Assembly: GCA_023159155.1 (NCBI GenBank) | Contig: JAJNNX010000023.1 | Location: forward strand, 310,001 to 374,000 | Length of the DNA: 64,000 bases | Direction of reading: 5' to 3' | Source: Ustulina deusta | Taxonomy: Eukaryota; Ascomycota; Sordariomycetes; Xylariales; Xylariaceae | Part shown: in pieces, positions 1 through 10,704 of the stretch | Position numbering within the stretch: the stretch's first letter is position 1 | How the letters are laid out: each line of letters opens with the position of its first letter | Program-made: the position numbers and the translations under genes | The notes under the pieces: generated by a model | The model's database searches: none | What the model was told of the DNA's origin: nothing | Seen by the model: only the letters and a program-made list of their open reading frames with translations

Positions 1-1270
1 TATATACTTACTTTATCTTAGATGCCTCAATTCAGATCTACGAAGGGGAGGTGGAACCGTGGCACCTATCCATTGGGATCAATTTACACTACGTGCGAAC
101 GTCAATGATATTCCTCACATGAACGAAAACAACGGGGACCCAATATGGAAGTGTCGGACAACTAGGCGATCATCTATATCCGAGAAATTTGGATTTCATT
201 GTTGGGATAGATAAGACAAAGGGGTCAAACAATTCAAATCGGATTACCAAACGTCTTTAGGGTTCCTGACTACATAGTCCTTCAGGATCACATAATTTCG
301 GCAATCTCTATCAGTACCTTACTAAAGGATTTTGTAAGTTCACTACAACTCTATAACTGTATGGCTTGGTCTAATAATCTTTCATTCCTAGAACTAGAGG
401 TGTCTTACAACAAGATCTACAACATCCAAGTCACTCTCTCTACTTTGCTAAATGGAGACATGAACTTGCAACTATCAGCGACTCCGGGACCCTTTGATAT
501 TACCATGAAGAGAACCCCTTGACGATTAGATTCCAGACCCTAGATCACTCACTTCTCGTTGAAAGACAGTCAGTTTATCCTTTGCGTTCTCTTATAGCAT
601 ATGATGAACTAACGAAGTTGTAGACGAGATAAAGGTAATTGACAAAGGCATCTACTGTGATGTATAAGATGGACACTCCCCGGGACCTTCCTACACTCGG
701 TCAAACCTCCCTCACCACAAGCACCGCCGAGGGTAAACCCATCCGAAAATATCAAGAGGATCTTTATCTGAACCACTCAAATGAATTTTCTATATTGAAG
801 TGGCGCAAGTGGGTTACAGACACGCATTAGCCACTTAGTGGCTGTACTCATACAGAGGATAAAAACACCAAGGGCGTCGATTTTGGCGATAGTTTTAGAG
901 CGACACAACACACTTAGCAAGGACTGCGAATGAATTGATTCTTCTTATCTCTTTTAAATCAATGGCTAGGTGGATGGGCAATGAAGATCCGACTCCGTCT
1001 ATATATTCGTAAGACTATTCAGACGTTCCTTTTCTAGGGTTCCGCACTAATATGCCCACCAGCATTTACCTTCATCGGCGTGCTAGCAGTCGTTATAGCG
1101 TATTTCGTTTAGCGTCTGCTTGTTTGGTCCTCGAGATTCGTCGTTTATTTTCGACGCCCTTTGTCAAATCTCATTTTCGGGTTGGCCATAAATATTGGCC
1201 TCTATAACACTTGGTCGGCGCTAAGAGCCTCTATTAACTACAGAATGTTGATGCGCAACGAGTCATTCCA
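1..1270. other. Left flank, no recognisable gene
   Basis: No open frame here resembles a known family. The longest short frame (639-830, plus) encodes 63 residues without a recognisable domain. I see no terminal repeats, no tRNA and no intron-exon pattern. It may hold the 3' flank of the HET gene plus old decayed DNA. Confidence 0.4.
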
Positions 1271-3076
1271 TTATACCAGAGCCAGATCTTCCAATTCGGT
1301 TTCATTCGCCGGCCAGAGCTGTCCCGTCATAGCACCGTGGACATAAGCAAGAGCTACAAATCGGGACCCATCACCACTTCGTCTCAAAACACATGGCACG
1401 TCTAAGCCTGTTAATAGATAGATGTCGTCGCCTTCGCGGCAGGTATTGAACGCAGAGCCGAAGTATCCACTGTCGAGTGTAAAAAAGGCGTAGTTCGCCT
1501 TGTAGTTCACGTAACTCTGGACTACCTGCGCGATTCCCGCAGGGTCGTGGTTTTCGACGGTGTTATTGAGCAGTGTGTTGAACCAGAGTAGGAGATGCTC
1601 GCGATCCAAAGGTTGCCCTTTCGGGAAAAACCCTTTATGGCTTGTGATTGTGCGCAGTCCAGCCAGTACCGGATCCTCCCCGGTCGGATAAGTTCCAGTT
1701 GATGCAATCATTCGACACCATTCCCTGCATGTTAAGATGAAACCAAGGAAATGGGAGGGCTCCTTCACAGGCCGAGTTCCGACATACACACCAGCATTGA
1801 TAGTCTTGATGGTTCCTACACATTTCCCCTTCACTGTCAGCTTCCCAGGTGTCTGCAGGATGACGTTGGTAGTAGAGAGAAGCGCCCCGCGACACGACGA
1901 TATGGTTGATGGAAAATCGTTGAAGCACACGATAACGGTACCTGTTGTGTCACTGCAAGTGAGTTGACCTGCCGACTGCCCAGACAGCCAGTCGGGAATC
2001 CATGAAGGTAACCCGGTTGCTTCGCTTGGGGGAAGGGTTATGCGAAGAATGTCTAGTTTCCCCTTCTGTTGTACATAAGCTCTCGCGGTCTCTTCTAATA
2101 CTTGAACGAGGGGTTTGTTGTAGTCTGGGTCTGGTAGATGTAGGCCACGGGCGCGGAATATCGAGAATACGCCATAAATTTTGTCATGAGGAATCGAGCA
2201 TTCAAGCCTGCAAATAGCTTTTAATAGCTGTATATCATGCATGCTTCTGTAATCAGCGTCCACATTCGTAGGATCTAGTATCTCGTCGGCTATAGTGCCC
2301 CTTAGGTATAGGAGCAGTGCGTTTGCGTTAGAATGGTGACTGGCGCCTGCATCCCTCATCCCGAAGGAGAATTGGTTCCATTCGATGGTAGACGCGCCGC
2401 ACATAACGGTGCATCGACCTGGTGTGATAACTTCTTGCACCGTCCAGATTCTCGAAAACCACTCATTCCCTAACAGTTCAATCAATCCTTCAAAGGCAGG
2501 TCCTTTGGCCCTCGATACACCTGGTCCATCTGGCCATGTCATCTTGACCATGTACGGCTTTGCAAGCTTCCCCATTCGACGTATGATTCGTGGCGCATTC
2601 ATGCCATCCAGATACCGGAACAAGCTTAAGGTTTTGAGATATCGAAATATTCGTGGCGTGAGCTCTTCGTTTCCAAGACCTAGCCAGACTATGATATCCC
2701 GGGCTGAACGATACAACTCGCCCATCATAGCTACCTGTTGGTTACGCTCTGCTATAGCGGCGGCATCATCGCCCTGGTCGATACAGATAGCATCAATCCA
2801 TAGCGTACGTGTTCGAAGTCGCCGTCGCAGTTGGATAAGCGCGGCAAGACAATTAGACGTGACATGTAGATCCCGGTTATTACAGGTGATGGGTTGATGA
2901 CCTTGCCGTGCTCCCCAGACGTAGGAGAGCGCCTCATAATCGGCATCTGGACTACCCAGTTGAACGTGCCGGATGTTACAGCGGATTGGAGCTTGCCGGT
3001 TGAGTGAGGGAAGCAGGTCAAGAACGCGGATTGATGAGGTCGAGATTAACGGCTCATGTTGATAGACATGAGCCAT
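1271..3076 (-). CDS. HET-domain (heterokaryon incompatibility) protein
   Basis: A 601-residue single-exon protein. The heterokaryon-incompatibility (HET, Pfam PF06985) domain occupies about residues 45-220. Its hallmark blocks are visible: YEALSYVWG at 47-55, LWIDAICIDQ at 92-101, a segment ending in DIIVWLG at 113-133, and WFSRIWTVQEV at 206-216. Near the C-terminus a GDDIYLLTGLDVPCVLRR-like block followed by AYVHGAM matches the usual tail of these proteins. HET domains trigger regulated cell death after non-self recognition in filamentous fungi, usually as effectors activated by a sensor. No NACHT or repeat domain is fused here, so this is a stand-alone HET protein whose trigger is unknown. 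It is divergent from the GH3 gene at 3779. Most fungal genomes carry dozens of HET genes, so a direct incompatibility role is not shown. Confidence 0.93.
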   Translation of the reverse strand: MAHVYQHEPLISTSSIRVLDLLPSLNRQAPIRCNIRHVQLGSPDADYEALSYVWGARQGHQPITCNNRDLHVTSNCLAALIQLRRRLRTRTLWIDAICIDQGDDAAAIAERNQQVAMMGELYRSARDIIVWLGLGNEELTPRIFRYLKTLSLFRYLDGMNAPRIIRRMGKLAKPYMVKMTWPDGPGVSRAKGPAFEGLIELLGNEWFSRIWTVQEVITPGRCTVMCGASTIEWNQFSFGMRDAGASHHSNANALLLYLRGTIADEILDPTNVDADYRSMHDIQLLKAICRLECSIPHDKIYGVFSIFRARGLHLPDPDYNKPLVQVLEETARAYVQQKGKLDILRITLPPSEATGLPSWIPDWLSGQSAGQLTCSDTTGTVIVCFNDFPSTISSCRGALLSTTNVILQTPGKLTVKGKCVGTIKTINAGVYVGTRPVKEPSHFLGFILTCREWCRMIASTGTYPTGEDPVLAGLRTITSHKGFFPKGQPLDREHLLLWFNTLLNNTVENHDPAGIAQVVQSYVNYKANYAFFTLDSGYFGSAFNTCREGDDIYLLTGLDVPCVLRRSGDGSRFVALAYVHGAMTGQLWPANETELEDLALV

Positions 3077-3778
3077 TTTACGTCCGATACCATAGGGTGA
3101 GTTTAGTATGCATCGTTACTATCGTATGACCAGAGGGTATGACCAGAGGACAGTGATTGCAACAAGACTAGCTCATTTAGGGCGACGTAACTAGACCGTG
3201 GTGATTTCATCTCCCGTAGCTCTTTGGTGTTGTACCTCCGTCTAGGCTGCTATCGTATGTCGTAAACGCACCTCTAGCATGATGCTGCAATATAAAATAT
3301 CGTATTATTAGTCTTCGCTTGGTGCTCTCTTTTTCGACGGCATACAGTACTGCTGTTGTTTTCGAGGGTCTGTATGCCACAGTGCATGAGATAGAGGGAT
3401 GACAGATTATCGAGGAAACAAGATGGCCAAAAGATGACTAGCGACGGAACATATTCCGCTCACGTGACACCGACATGGCGATCATGGCAACCACCTTCCA
3501 CACTCGACATAATGAAGATCCCCCTGCAGAGTCTATTTGGACCACACGATACACGACCTTCCGGACTGGACAGATCCAGCACAGCTAACTTATGCAAAGG
3601 ACAGTACGCACCGCTACCTAGACCATGCAGTCCATGATAAAATGCGGCTGTCTCCGTACTCGAGCGACTGGCGTTTTGGACGCCTGACACTCAAATAAAT
3701 AATGCCGCCCGTCCAGCGTTACCCAGGCCTCATGATCTCAGGTAACACTCCCAGTCTCCCATTGTCACTTCAAGCATC
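3077..3778. promoter_or_regulatory. Intergenic region between divergent HET and GH3 genes
   Basis: About 700 bases separate the two start codons. There is an AT-rich patch with TATAAAATATC near 3291. No gene is visible; the short frames at 3434-3637 and 3460-3690 overlap each other on opposite strands and look like chance. Confidence 0.4.
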
Positions 3779-4834
3779 ATGCCTCTCCTCAGCTTGATCC
3801 TCACCGCAACGAGCCTCTTCGGCTCCACGCTGGCGATCACGGCCGCCGACGCCGCAGCCCACGTCATCTTCTCATACTCGGGCACCGCTCACCCGGCGAC
3901 ACTGACGACGCTGGCACAGCAATGCCAGATCGGCGGCGTGATCATCTTCTCGGACAACGTCGACAGCAAACTGCCAGCGTATATCACCAGTCTCCAGAGC
4001 GCCTATGCATCCGGCGGGTGTGCAATCAAGGGCCCACTGCTGATCCTCACCGACCAGGAGGGTGGGGAGGTAAAGCGACTACCCGGCGGGCCAACGCTGT
4101 CGGAGAAAATGATCGGTCAGCAATCGAACCTTGCTGCAGCGGGCAATACGGCTGGCGTGCAGGCTGCGGCCGCCCTCAAGGCTTACAACCATAACGGCAA
4201 TCTCGCGCCTGTTCTCGACGTCTATCACCAAGCAGGCGATTTCGAGGATCAATACGAGCGTTCATACAGCAACGACCCGGCTGTCGTGTCGCAGTGTGCC
4301 TCTGCGTTCATCAAGGCTCAACAGGGCAAAGGTGTCATTGCGACGGCGAAGCATTTCCCCGGTCTAGGCGCGGCCTCGGCATCGCAGAACACCGATGCGG
4401 GCCCGGTGACCATTACTCGCAGTTTGGCCGATCTCCGGTCGATTGATGAAGTGCCTTATACGGCCGCTATCCAAGCGGGTGTCAAGATGGTCATGACTTC
4501 GTGGGCTTTGTACCCAGCCTTGGACGCTACATATCCCAGTGGTATCAGTAGCAAGTGGGTTCAGGGCGAGCTGCGTGGACGTCTGGGTTACACGGGTGTC
4601 ATCATCACGGACGCGATAGAAGCTGGTGGGCTGAACGGATTCGGCACAGATCCTCAACGCAGCGTTTTGGCGATACAAGCAGGTGTAGATATCATTCTTG
4701 CTGCGGCTCGGAATGTTAGCCAGGGACAAGGCATCGTTAGTGCCTTGGTGACTGCTGTGAACTCGGGGTCGATAAGCAGTTCTGCGTTCTCGACATCGAC
4801 TTCGCGGATTGCTTCTCTCAGAAGCACATTGTGA
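3779..4834 (+). CDS. Secreted glycoside hydrolase family 3, NagZ-like
   Basis: A 351-residue intronless protein with a hydrophobic signal peptide (about residues 1-19). It is a single-domain GH3 of the short, bacterial NagZ/beta-N-acetylhexosaminidase type rather than the long fungal beta-glucosidase type. Visible motifs are ILTDQEGGEVKRL around 90-101, RSYSNDP at 161-167, KHFPGLG at 191-197, and GVIITDAIEAGGL, whose Asp278 is at the family's nucleophile position. In canonical NagZ the KHFPGHG loop continues to an Asp-Ser-His whose His is the unusual acid/base. Here the aligned residues read N-T-D (204-206), so that His is absent. The likely substrate is an extracellular glycoside, but specificity cannot be called. 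The bacterial-type architecture and lack of introns hint at horizontal acquisition, though similar proteins occur in other ascomycetes. Confidence 0.88.
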   Translation: MPLLSLILTATSLFGSTLAITAADAAAHVIFSYSGTAHPATLTTLAQQCQIGGVIIFSDNVDSKLPAYITSLQSAYASGGCAIKGPLLILTDQEGGEVKRLPGGPTLSEKMIGQQSNLAAAGNTAGVQAAAALKAYNHNGNLAPVLDVYHQAGDFEDQYERSYSNDPAVVSQCASAFIKAQQGKGVIATAKHFPGLGAASASQNTDAGPVTITRSLADLRSIDEVPYTAAIQAGVKMVMTSWALYPALDATYPSGISSKWVQGELRGRLGYTGVIITDAIEAGGLNGFGTDPQRSVLAIQAGVDIILAAARNVSQGQGIVSALVTAVNSGSISSSAFSTSTSRIASLRSTL

Positions 4835-5209
4835 GGGGGTTGAATGATATTATCGGCGACTCCGTTGAGCAAATTGAGGATACCTCCGTGGTACATACTT
4901 CGATAGGACAGTCTTGTATGAAGCTGATCAGTCAATGATGCGAATTGGAGCCTCGTGTACTTCAATACCCAGAAAATGACAGATCACCAACCTGTATATA
5001 TATAAAAATACCACAATGAAGGATTTCGGGACTACCTTGCCACAGGAATACGACCACCGACGCTCGCAAAATAACAACAAAGTTTTGATGTGTACCTAAA
5101 TACCTTGTCTCCTATGCAACGTAGACGCATATCGCGCCGTAATACTCGGGTCAAGTAATTCGTTTACACCATGCTTTCATAACCAAGACGAGTAAACCAA
5201 CCCATCAAC
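4835..5209. other. 3' flank of the GH3 gene
   Basis: Intergenic. It contains a TATATATATAAAAATA tract near 4995 and nothing else I can support. Confidence 0.3.
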
Positions 5210-5764
5210 ATGCGACATCAGAGCGTCACCGCCGCCGTCGTCAGCGCGGTAGTTGTCATCGAAGCAACGGTAATAGCGTTTCTCTCCTACATCAAACCAT
5301 CAAACACAATCACTAACACCCCACCAAGCCCCTCACGAATTTCCCCTCCGACCTTCCCAAGAGATCCAAAATCGAGCCCATGACCTGAAAAGAGCCATCA
5401 AGCAAGGCGGCCCCGAAATCTCACTCAACGGGACAATCGACGCAAGTGAATTCCACCCGACACGCCGAAAGCCAAATCGAAGCGCCGAGCAGCACAGAAG
5501 AAGCGAGCCCGTCGCCAACTCATTGACCCCATCAACCGCTTACGGCGCGCGGCATCCCGGAAGTGACGCGGCAGACGCACGCTACCAAGCGGACTTCGCA
5601 TGGGAGGATTTCGCGACGATCTCGGAACGCGCGACACGCGACTCCGAGCACGGCGGCAAGGCAAGTCTTCCAGCCTGTTGCCCTCTTCTCCCGCCTTTTC
5701 GAGTGCCAAGCTAGTGCCGATACCGCGGCGCCAAGTTGACGAATCCAGACTCCGGCCGGGATAA
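5210..5764 (+). CDS. Doubtful small multi-exon gene, unknown function
   Basis: Weak model. A first exon from ATG 5210 encodes a hydrophobic start (MRHQSVTAAVVSAVVVIEAT). It could end at a GTAATA donor at 5270, and a good CACTAAC branch point lies near 5311. An open stretch follows up to 5660 (frame around IQNRAHDLKRAIKQGG). It could then splice across 5661-5710, which begins GCAAGT right after AAG, the consensus for a GC-AG intron, and finish at the TAA at 5762-5764. The best-looking first acceptor (CAAG at 5325-5328) does not keep the frame, so the first intron would need a poor GAG acceptor ending at 5363. No family is recognised. The opposite strand also has long frames (to 163 residues), but without protein-like composition. 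Confidence 0.25.
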
Positions 5765-6664
5765 TGTGCAAGGTAGGCGGCGAAGACGCGGCTCTGCACG
5801 GCCCGTTGACGGCGAACGTGGGAGAGTCGAGGGATATGATCGATAAGATGGGCGGGACCTGTGCCGTAGCTACCAGGCCGAGGATTTGCTCTGTGGTCGC
5901 GTGTACGTGGAACGCGGCGGTATGGTTATGTAATGATAATGCTGTGTCCATTGCGCCGTCGTGTAGTTTTCTTGCCTCGTGTGTTGCGGATTTCGTTGGG
6001 ATGTGTGGCTTGGGGACTACCATGGGAGTAGGTACTGCAGGGGTTAAGAATTTGATTCGGATGATTATCGTGTTATCGTTGGTTGGAGCAGTCAGTGGTA
6101 AGTTCTAGTCGTGAGAAGAATGGGGGCGGGTTAGGGTGGCGTCAAGTTAACAGTTAGCAGGAATAAAATGCATCTCACGTCAGAGATCAAATTTCGCAAG
6201 TTTCAGTATGAATATTAGCATTTTAGCATCGAATTATCTAATGCTGAAATGTGAGCTGCTTTCTTTCGGGAAAGGTGGTCTCTAATGAGCGCCGATAATA
6301 CGACAGTATGGGTATCATGTCGATCCTCTAGTTAATGATGTTCCCGCCTCTCGTAGACCTCCATCATTTCCATGTTGTGTCACAAAATCGGGACATCCAC
6401 GACAGCGTATAATCTGCTTTCGTAATAAAACACTCCTCAGTGCTGAATCATTCTCTCTGACACGTCTTCCTTTTGTCAACCACGCGTGGTGATATATTCC
6501 TGCCTGTATAGATTAGTGATGCCGGAAAAGTCGAGTCTTGGTCAAAAGATACGTTCGCATGATTATCGGCTCGAATACCTATACAGCGCATACTGTTTGG
6601 CTCTGAGGATGACGGTAACAACCCCGGTTACTCGTTTGTAAGGTAAAATCCAGATGATGGGATT
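5765..6664. other. Intergenic region, nothing identified
   Basis: A 114-residue frame at 5764-6108 lacks any recognisable feature. The rest is AT-rich spacer leading to the 3' end of LRP1. Confidence 0.3.
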
Positions 6665-7561
6665 TCATTCTTTGGAAGATTTCTTCCCCTTCTTCTCTTT
6701 TTTGCTCTTACTCCCTTTCTCTTTTTTCTCCTTCTTTTCTTTTCGCTCGGATTTATCTTTCTTCACCTTCTTGGGTTTCTTCCTTTTTGGCTGTGACTCT
6801 ACTTCTGGCTCAACTTCTTCGTCAGACTCCTCCCCCGAATCAATATCTTTCGACTCAGTTTCTTTGCTAGGCTTTTCATCTGGGGTTACCTCGGCTAGTT
6901 TACGTTTCTCAACAAGCCTAGAAGTCTTCAAAGCTGCCTTTGCGCGTTCCTTGGCAATCATCTCGCTAAGTTTTGTATTGATTTCCTTGTTATCAGCAAG
7001 ATCCGCCCGTATACTGTTCCTCGTTAGTGTTTTGGTTCAATTTTATGTCATGTAAGAATGATATGGGAAAGAGGAAGAATATGGTAACTGTGAGTCTATC
7101 AATCTCCAAGCCTAGGATAGAGAAACGGAGAGAGAGAGAGGGAAAGAGACTGAAGGAAAGAAATGGGGATACTGACAATCGAATGGCGGCTTCCTTATTG
7201 AGACTCTGTTCAGGTTTTTGAGGAGGAAATTCGATATTCTTTATCTTGTCAAAATATTGGCGTACTCTGGCTAGTTCCTTAAAAACAGCATGTTCCTTTG
7301 CATCAACTCCATTAAGACGAAGGGCAGCTGTGACACCGTGTTAGCTTAAGATGTAACATGGTCGTCATTCATATGAGTCTCACAAAATAACATGGACTCA
7401 ATGGAATACGTCATGAGAACATAGAATTTCGCCTTGTCAAGAAGAGGAAGCTTCGAAGCTACGTCGGCCATATTATTGACAAGTGGCTGGAGCGCCTCTT
7501 CGAGATTGTCGACAGCATCATCGAGACGCTCAAGAGACGGTAAGATGTTTGCGGGATCCAT
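6665..7561 (-). CDS. LRP1: Exosome cofactor Lrp1/Rrp47, C1D family
   Basis: Three exons: 7561-7384, 7327-7177 and 7013-6665, giving 225 residues. The intron between exons 1 and 2 has a GTGAGA donor, a GCTAACA branch point and a CACAG acceptor. The second intron (163 bases) starts GTCAGT and has CACTAAC before ACAG. Phases close exactly and give ALRLNGVDAKEHAVFKEL and EAAIRFIRADLADNKEI, typical of the Sas10/Utp3/C1D domain. The N-terminus (about 1-60) is the helical segment that pairs with the exosome nuclease Rrp6. The C-terminus is an acidic patch (SGEESDEEVEPEVE) followed by a long lysine-rich tail, as expected for RNA binding. Lrp1 stabilises Rrp6 and supports 3' processing of rRNA, snoRNA and snRNA in the nucleus. 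Confidence 0.92.
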
Positions 7562-8051
7562 TATGAAAGGACCAATGAAGCGTATAGATATATCTCCCGT
7601 CTCGAGTGAATATCTCGCAGCGTATCGCGTAGTTGATAAGAATTTGGGTGATGATACTCCTTGATAACCTGGGTATGAAGATGAAGTGAGAAGGTGTCTG
7701 GCAAGAATTATGGCGGTATTGGGTGGCAGAAACGTTATCTCGGGTTGGGCAGAGTCAGGGTACCTACAGATAGTGGCCAGATAGCGAGATATAGTGGAGC
7801 AGGGGAGACAGGGGAGTCAAGGCGAAAAGAAGTCACGGCTGGACATAGATCTTACCTACCTACCACCGTTGACAACCGCAAACCTCTAATTGGATGTGTT
7901 GATGAGGCCCATAATAAAAGCATAATCCTTGCAACGACAAAAAATTGATTGTACTCAACTACCGAATCGCCGTCATCGACGTCGCAACAGGATAGACATT
8001 GGCCTTCATTCTCGTTCCCAGCAGAGAAAACAAAACGTTATAATTCGCATT
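7562..8051. promoter_or_regulatory. Upstream region of LRP1
   Basis: No gene is visible. A CTACCTACCTACCACC tract lies near 7856. It contains the presumed LRP1 promoter. Confidence 0.3.
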
Positions 8052-8258
8052 TCATTGTATTTTATTTTTTATTAGAGACTTCTGCATTTCCGATATCGAT
8101 GGCCTTCTCACCTTAGACCGACTTCCTTTTTTCCCTTGGACCGAGCTACGCTTCTCAACTCTCTCTTTACGAGCCTCCTCACGATAGTAGACACCCTCCC
8201 AAGACGCAGCCATTTCCGCAAAGGCCTGCCGTCCTAAACAGGACTCGGCTTCGATCAT
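8052..8258 (-). CDS. Possible small basic protein, unknown
   Basis: A 68-residue frame with an in-frame stop just upstream of its ATG (8258), so it does not extend 5'. The protein is mixed charged: an acidic/aromatic N-terminal half (AEMAASWEGVYYREEARKE) and a strongly basic C-terminal half rich in Lys, Arg and Ser. I recognise no family. It sits between the divergent LRP1 and reductase-like genes, 131 bases from the start of the latter. It could be a genuine small gene or chance. Confidence 0.3.
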   Translation of the reverse strand: MIEAESCLGRQAFAEMAASWEGVYYREEARKERVEKRSSVQGKKGSRSKVRRPSISEMQKSLIKNKIQ

Positions 8259-8388
8259 TGAGATGATATCAATCTAATTATCGCGACAATTCTCCATCCT
8301 GTATTCCCATATCGTCCGTCGACCGCTTCCGCGGGCGTTACCGCGAATACCTCGCAGATGCTCGACATGGTCTTGCGATAACCTCGAT

Positions 8389-9954
8389 GTGGGCCGGGGG
8401 GCCAACACGCCATCCTCCTTTCTCTCGACAGCTGCTGCAGCTACGTCATTTGTACCGTCGTCGCATGAGAGATATTACCTACCCCCTCAGATTCCTCGTC
8501 CTGTTACACTCCCATTCCAAGTCCGCTCCACCTCGGAGGCTGTTCCAAGCCGTCCAACCTCCGAGATACCACCAACAGAGACTGCCTTTGTCGAAATTGA
8601 CGAGACAGATTCAATCGAGATGAAACAAGTCGAGACGGGGAGCAACCTGGAAAATAGCAAAAGTAGCGAGAATACCGAGAGAGACCCTTCTCAAATCACC
8701 GTTGAAGATGCCGAACGACACATCCAAGACAGGCCAAAAGAAAACCTTGAAGCGTTCAGCTTGAGAAACAAGGAAATCCACGTACCGCTATCCAACCGAA
8801 TTCATATCGTAGGCTTCGGTATACAAGGCAGATTTTTCGCTCATGCTCTTGCATCTAAATCTCATGTCCCCGTAAACATGATAGCTCATCATCCCGAGGT
8901 TATACGCGCATGGGGTATGGAGAACCGAGAGTTGAATCTATACAACGACAGAGGTCGTTATGTTTCTTCGGCTGGAGTACCATGTCCAGAAGCTATCGTT
9001 GGTCCTAGTTATCGATACCCCCAATATCCCCGGGCATCGGATTTTCTGGATAATGTCATTATCGACACCACGACGGGAGCCATTTCGCGTTGTCTTCAAT
9101 CATTACGCCATCGTATTGACCGCCAAACCACTATTTGTTTACTACATCCTGGACTGGGATTAGTAGAAAAAATAAACGCGGACCTTTTTCCGGATCCTTT
9201 GGACCGACCGAATTTCATAATCGCTCACAGCACTTACAAAGTGAGCAAAGTCTCCGATACTCTATTCTCTATACAGGAGAAACGACAAGGCACTCTATAT
9301 CTACACGGCGTCCAGAAATATGAAAATCCGCTACTCGCCAACTCCATTGTCGGCTATGAGGCGGTACAGCAATCTCGACACTTGATAAAACTGTTATCCT
9401 CAACCGAGAATCTCAACGTCGTGGGCTTACCTGATGCTAGGTTTCTCATGTGGAAACTTCCCTGGCTGATATTCTCGGCCGTGGCCAACTCGATATGCAT
9501 CATCATCGGCTGTAAATACAACCAGATCTACCCGAATCCTGACGCCTGGACCTTGTGGGAAAATCTTCTCGAGGAATCTGCCGCCATTGTTTCCCAATTC
9601 CCCGAGCTACAGGTGATCCCACATAGGGCCCAATATTTCACCCAACCGGCTTTCCGACAGAAGATGACCAACTATCTCATCGCCCAGGGCACTAATGCGT
9701 GTCCGTGGGTGAGGCAGAGTCGACTAGGTATCGAGTTACCCATCGACTATTTCAACGGGTATCTTGTCCGACGAGCCAAAGAGCTCAGGTTAGATCATAA
9801 GTACAATAGCATGGCCATGTCGATGATGAAAGGGCGCATCAATTCCAGACGATGGGAACTCAAGGTGGATTTGCTAGGCACGACCCAGTATATGAAAGAT
9901 AGTGATACTATCCCTAACCTCGATGATCTTGACCCCGATCTTGACATTGAGTAG
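8389..9954 (+). CDS. Ketopantoate reductase (ApbA/PanE)-like protein
   Basis: A single-exon protein of 521 residues. The first ~130 residues are low complexity, rich in Ser, Pro and Glu. A Rossmann fold then begins with IHIVGFGIQG (the glycine-rich dinucleotide motif GFGIQG at 142-147). The C-terminal helical domain carries GIELPIDYFNGYLV (about 447-460), the counterpart of the conserved PanE C-terminal block. Classical ketopantoate reductases (about 300-370 residues) use NADPH to make pantoate for coenzyme A. This long fungal variant has an N-terminal extension and a divergent middle, so the enzymatic role is uncertain. Related ketopantoate-reductase-fold proteins in fungi include ones with mitochondrial gene-expression roles. 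The start at 8389 is the first in-frame Met. Confidence 0.8.
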   Translation: MGRGANTPSSFLSTAAAATSFVPSSHERYYLPPQIPRPVTLPFQVRSTSEAVPSRPTSEIPPTETAFVEIDETDSIEMKQVETGSNLENSKSSENTERDPSQITVEDAERHIQDRPKENLEAFSLRNKEIHVPLSNRIHIVGFGIQGRFFAHALASKSHVPVNMIAHHPEVIRAWGMENRELNLYNDRGRYVSSAGVPCPEAIVGPSYRYPQYPRASDFLDNVIIDTTTGAISRCLQSLRHRIDRQTTICLLHPGLGLVEKINADLFPDPLDRPNFIIAHSTYKVSKVSDTLFSIQEKRQGTLYLHGVQKYENPLLANSIVGYEAVQQSRHLIKLLSSTENLNVVGLPDARFLMWKLPWLIFSAVANSICIIIGCKYNQIYPNPDAWTLWENLLEESAAIVSQFPELQVIPHRAQYFTQPAFRQKMTNYLIAQGTNACPWVRQSRLGIELPIDYFNGYLVRRAKELRLDHKYNSMAMSMMKGRINSRRWELKVDLLGTTQYMKDSDTIPNLDDLDPDLDIE

Positions 9955-10704
9955 TTTTCCAAGTTAGGGTTTGTCGTCCAAGTTGGGTTTTGATGATTGG
10001 CTCACTTCTTGACACCCTGTATATACGCACCAATTGTACATTTATATAGCATTGTATATGTACGAAACACAATAGAAATAATCTGACTTTGCTCAGGCGT
10101 TTTCCCCTATTTCTTCGGTCGTCTACTGCGAACGGGAAAATACATAAATAGGCAATCGAATCGAGATGACTGAGATTCCACATTCAGATGTCACACTTAG
10201 GAATCACATTGATAAATAAGTGATTCGGGATGTTATGTTTGTCTTTGCTCCGTGGAGAGTAGCGTATTTACACAAGAGGTGACAAGCAACTTCAACACCA
10301 GCCAAGCAAACTGAGCGCTAAGCTGCTAAAAGTGCGAAATGTGCTCACCAACATCAACTTTCCGCGCGATGATGAAAAGGTGGCAGAGATGAGATGGAAT
10401 GACATATATATATATACATACATCAAGGCGAGAATCATCGCAAAGCAAAGAAACATAACGTCTTAGTCCGGTCTAAATGGAATCTAGCAAGTCCCATCTT
10501 CCGCGTTAAACCTTCGCATCCAACGAGACGGAGATCTCGAGAGAGACGAGCGAGCGAGTGAGTGGATGGATGTCGTCTCGTCTCGTCTCGTCTCGTCTCG
10601 TCTCGTCTCAAAACCCCCCGATATGTCCTTCTTTACCCCGCCTTCCCGTCCGTCCCCTTCCCATAACCCCCCCAACACACACTCAGTCCAAGGCAGAGCT
10701 TAGT
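9955..10704. other. Intergenic region with microsatellites
   Basis: Convergent 3' flanks of the reductase-like gene and MIX17. It contains a TA run at about 10404-10417 and a pentanucleotide (CGTCT) array at 10572-10609 (listed separately). No gene is visible. Confidence 0.45.
10572..10609. repeat. (CGTCT)n microsatellite
   Basis: About seven tandem copies of a CGTCT/TCTCG unit, about 100 bases downstream of the MIX17 stop codon. Just upstream (10525-10560) the opposite-strand version GAGAGACGAGCGAGCGAG occurs, so the transcript could fold locally. Confidence 0.85.
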
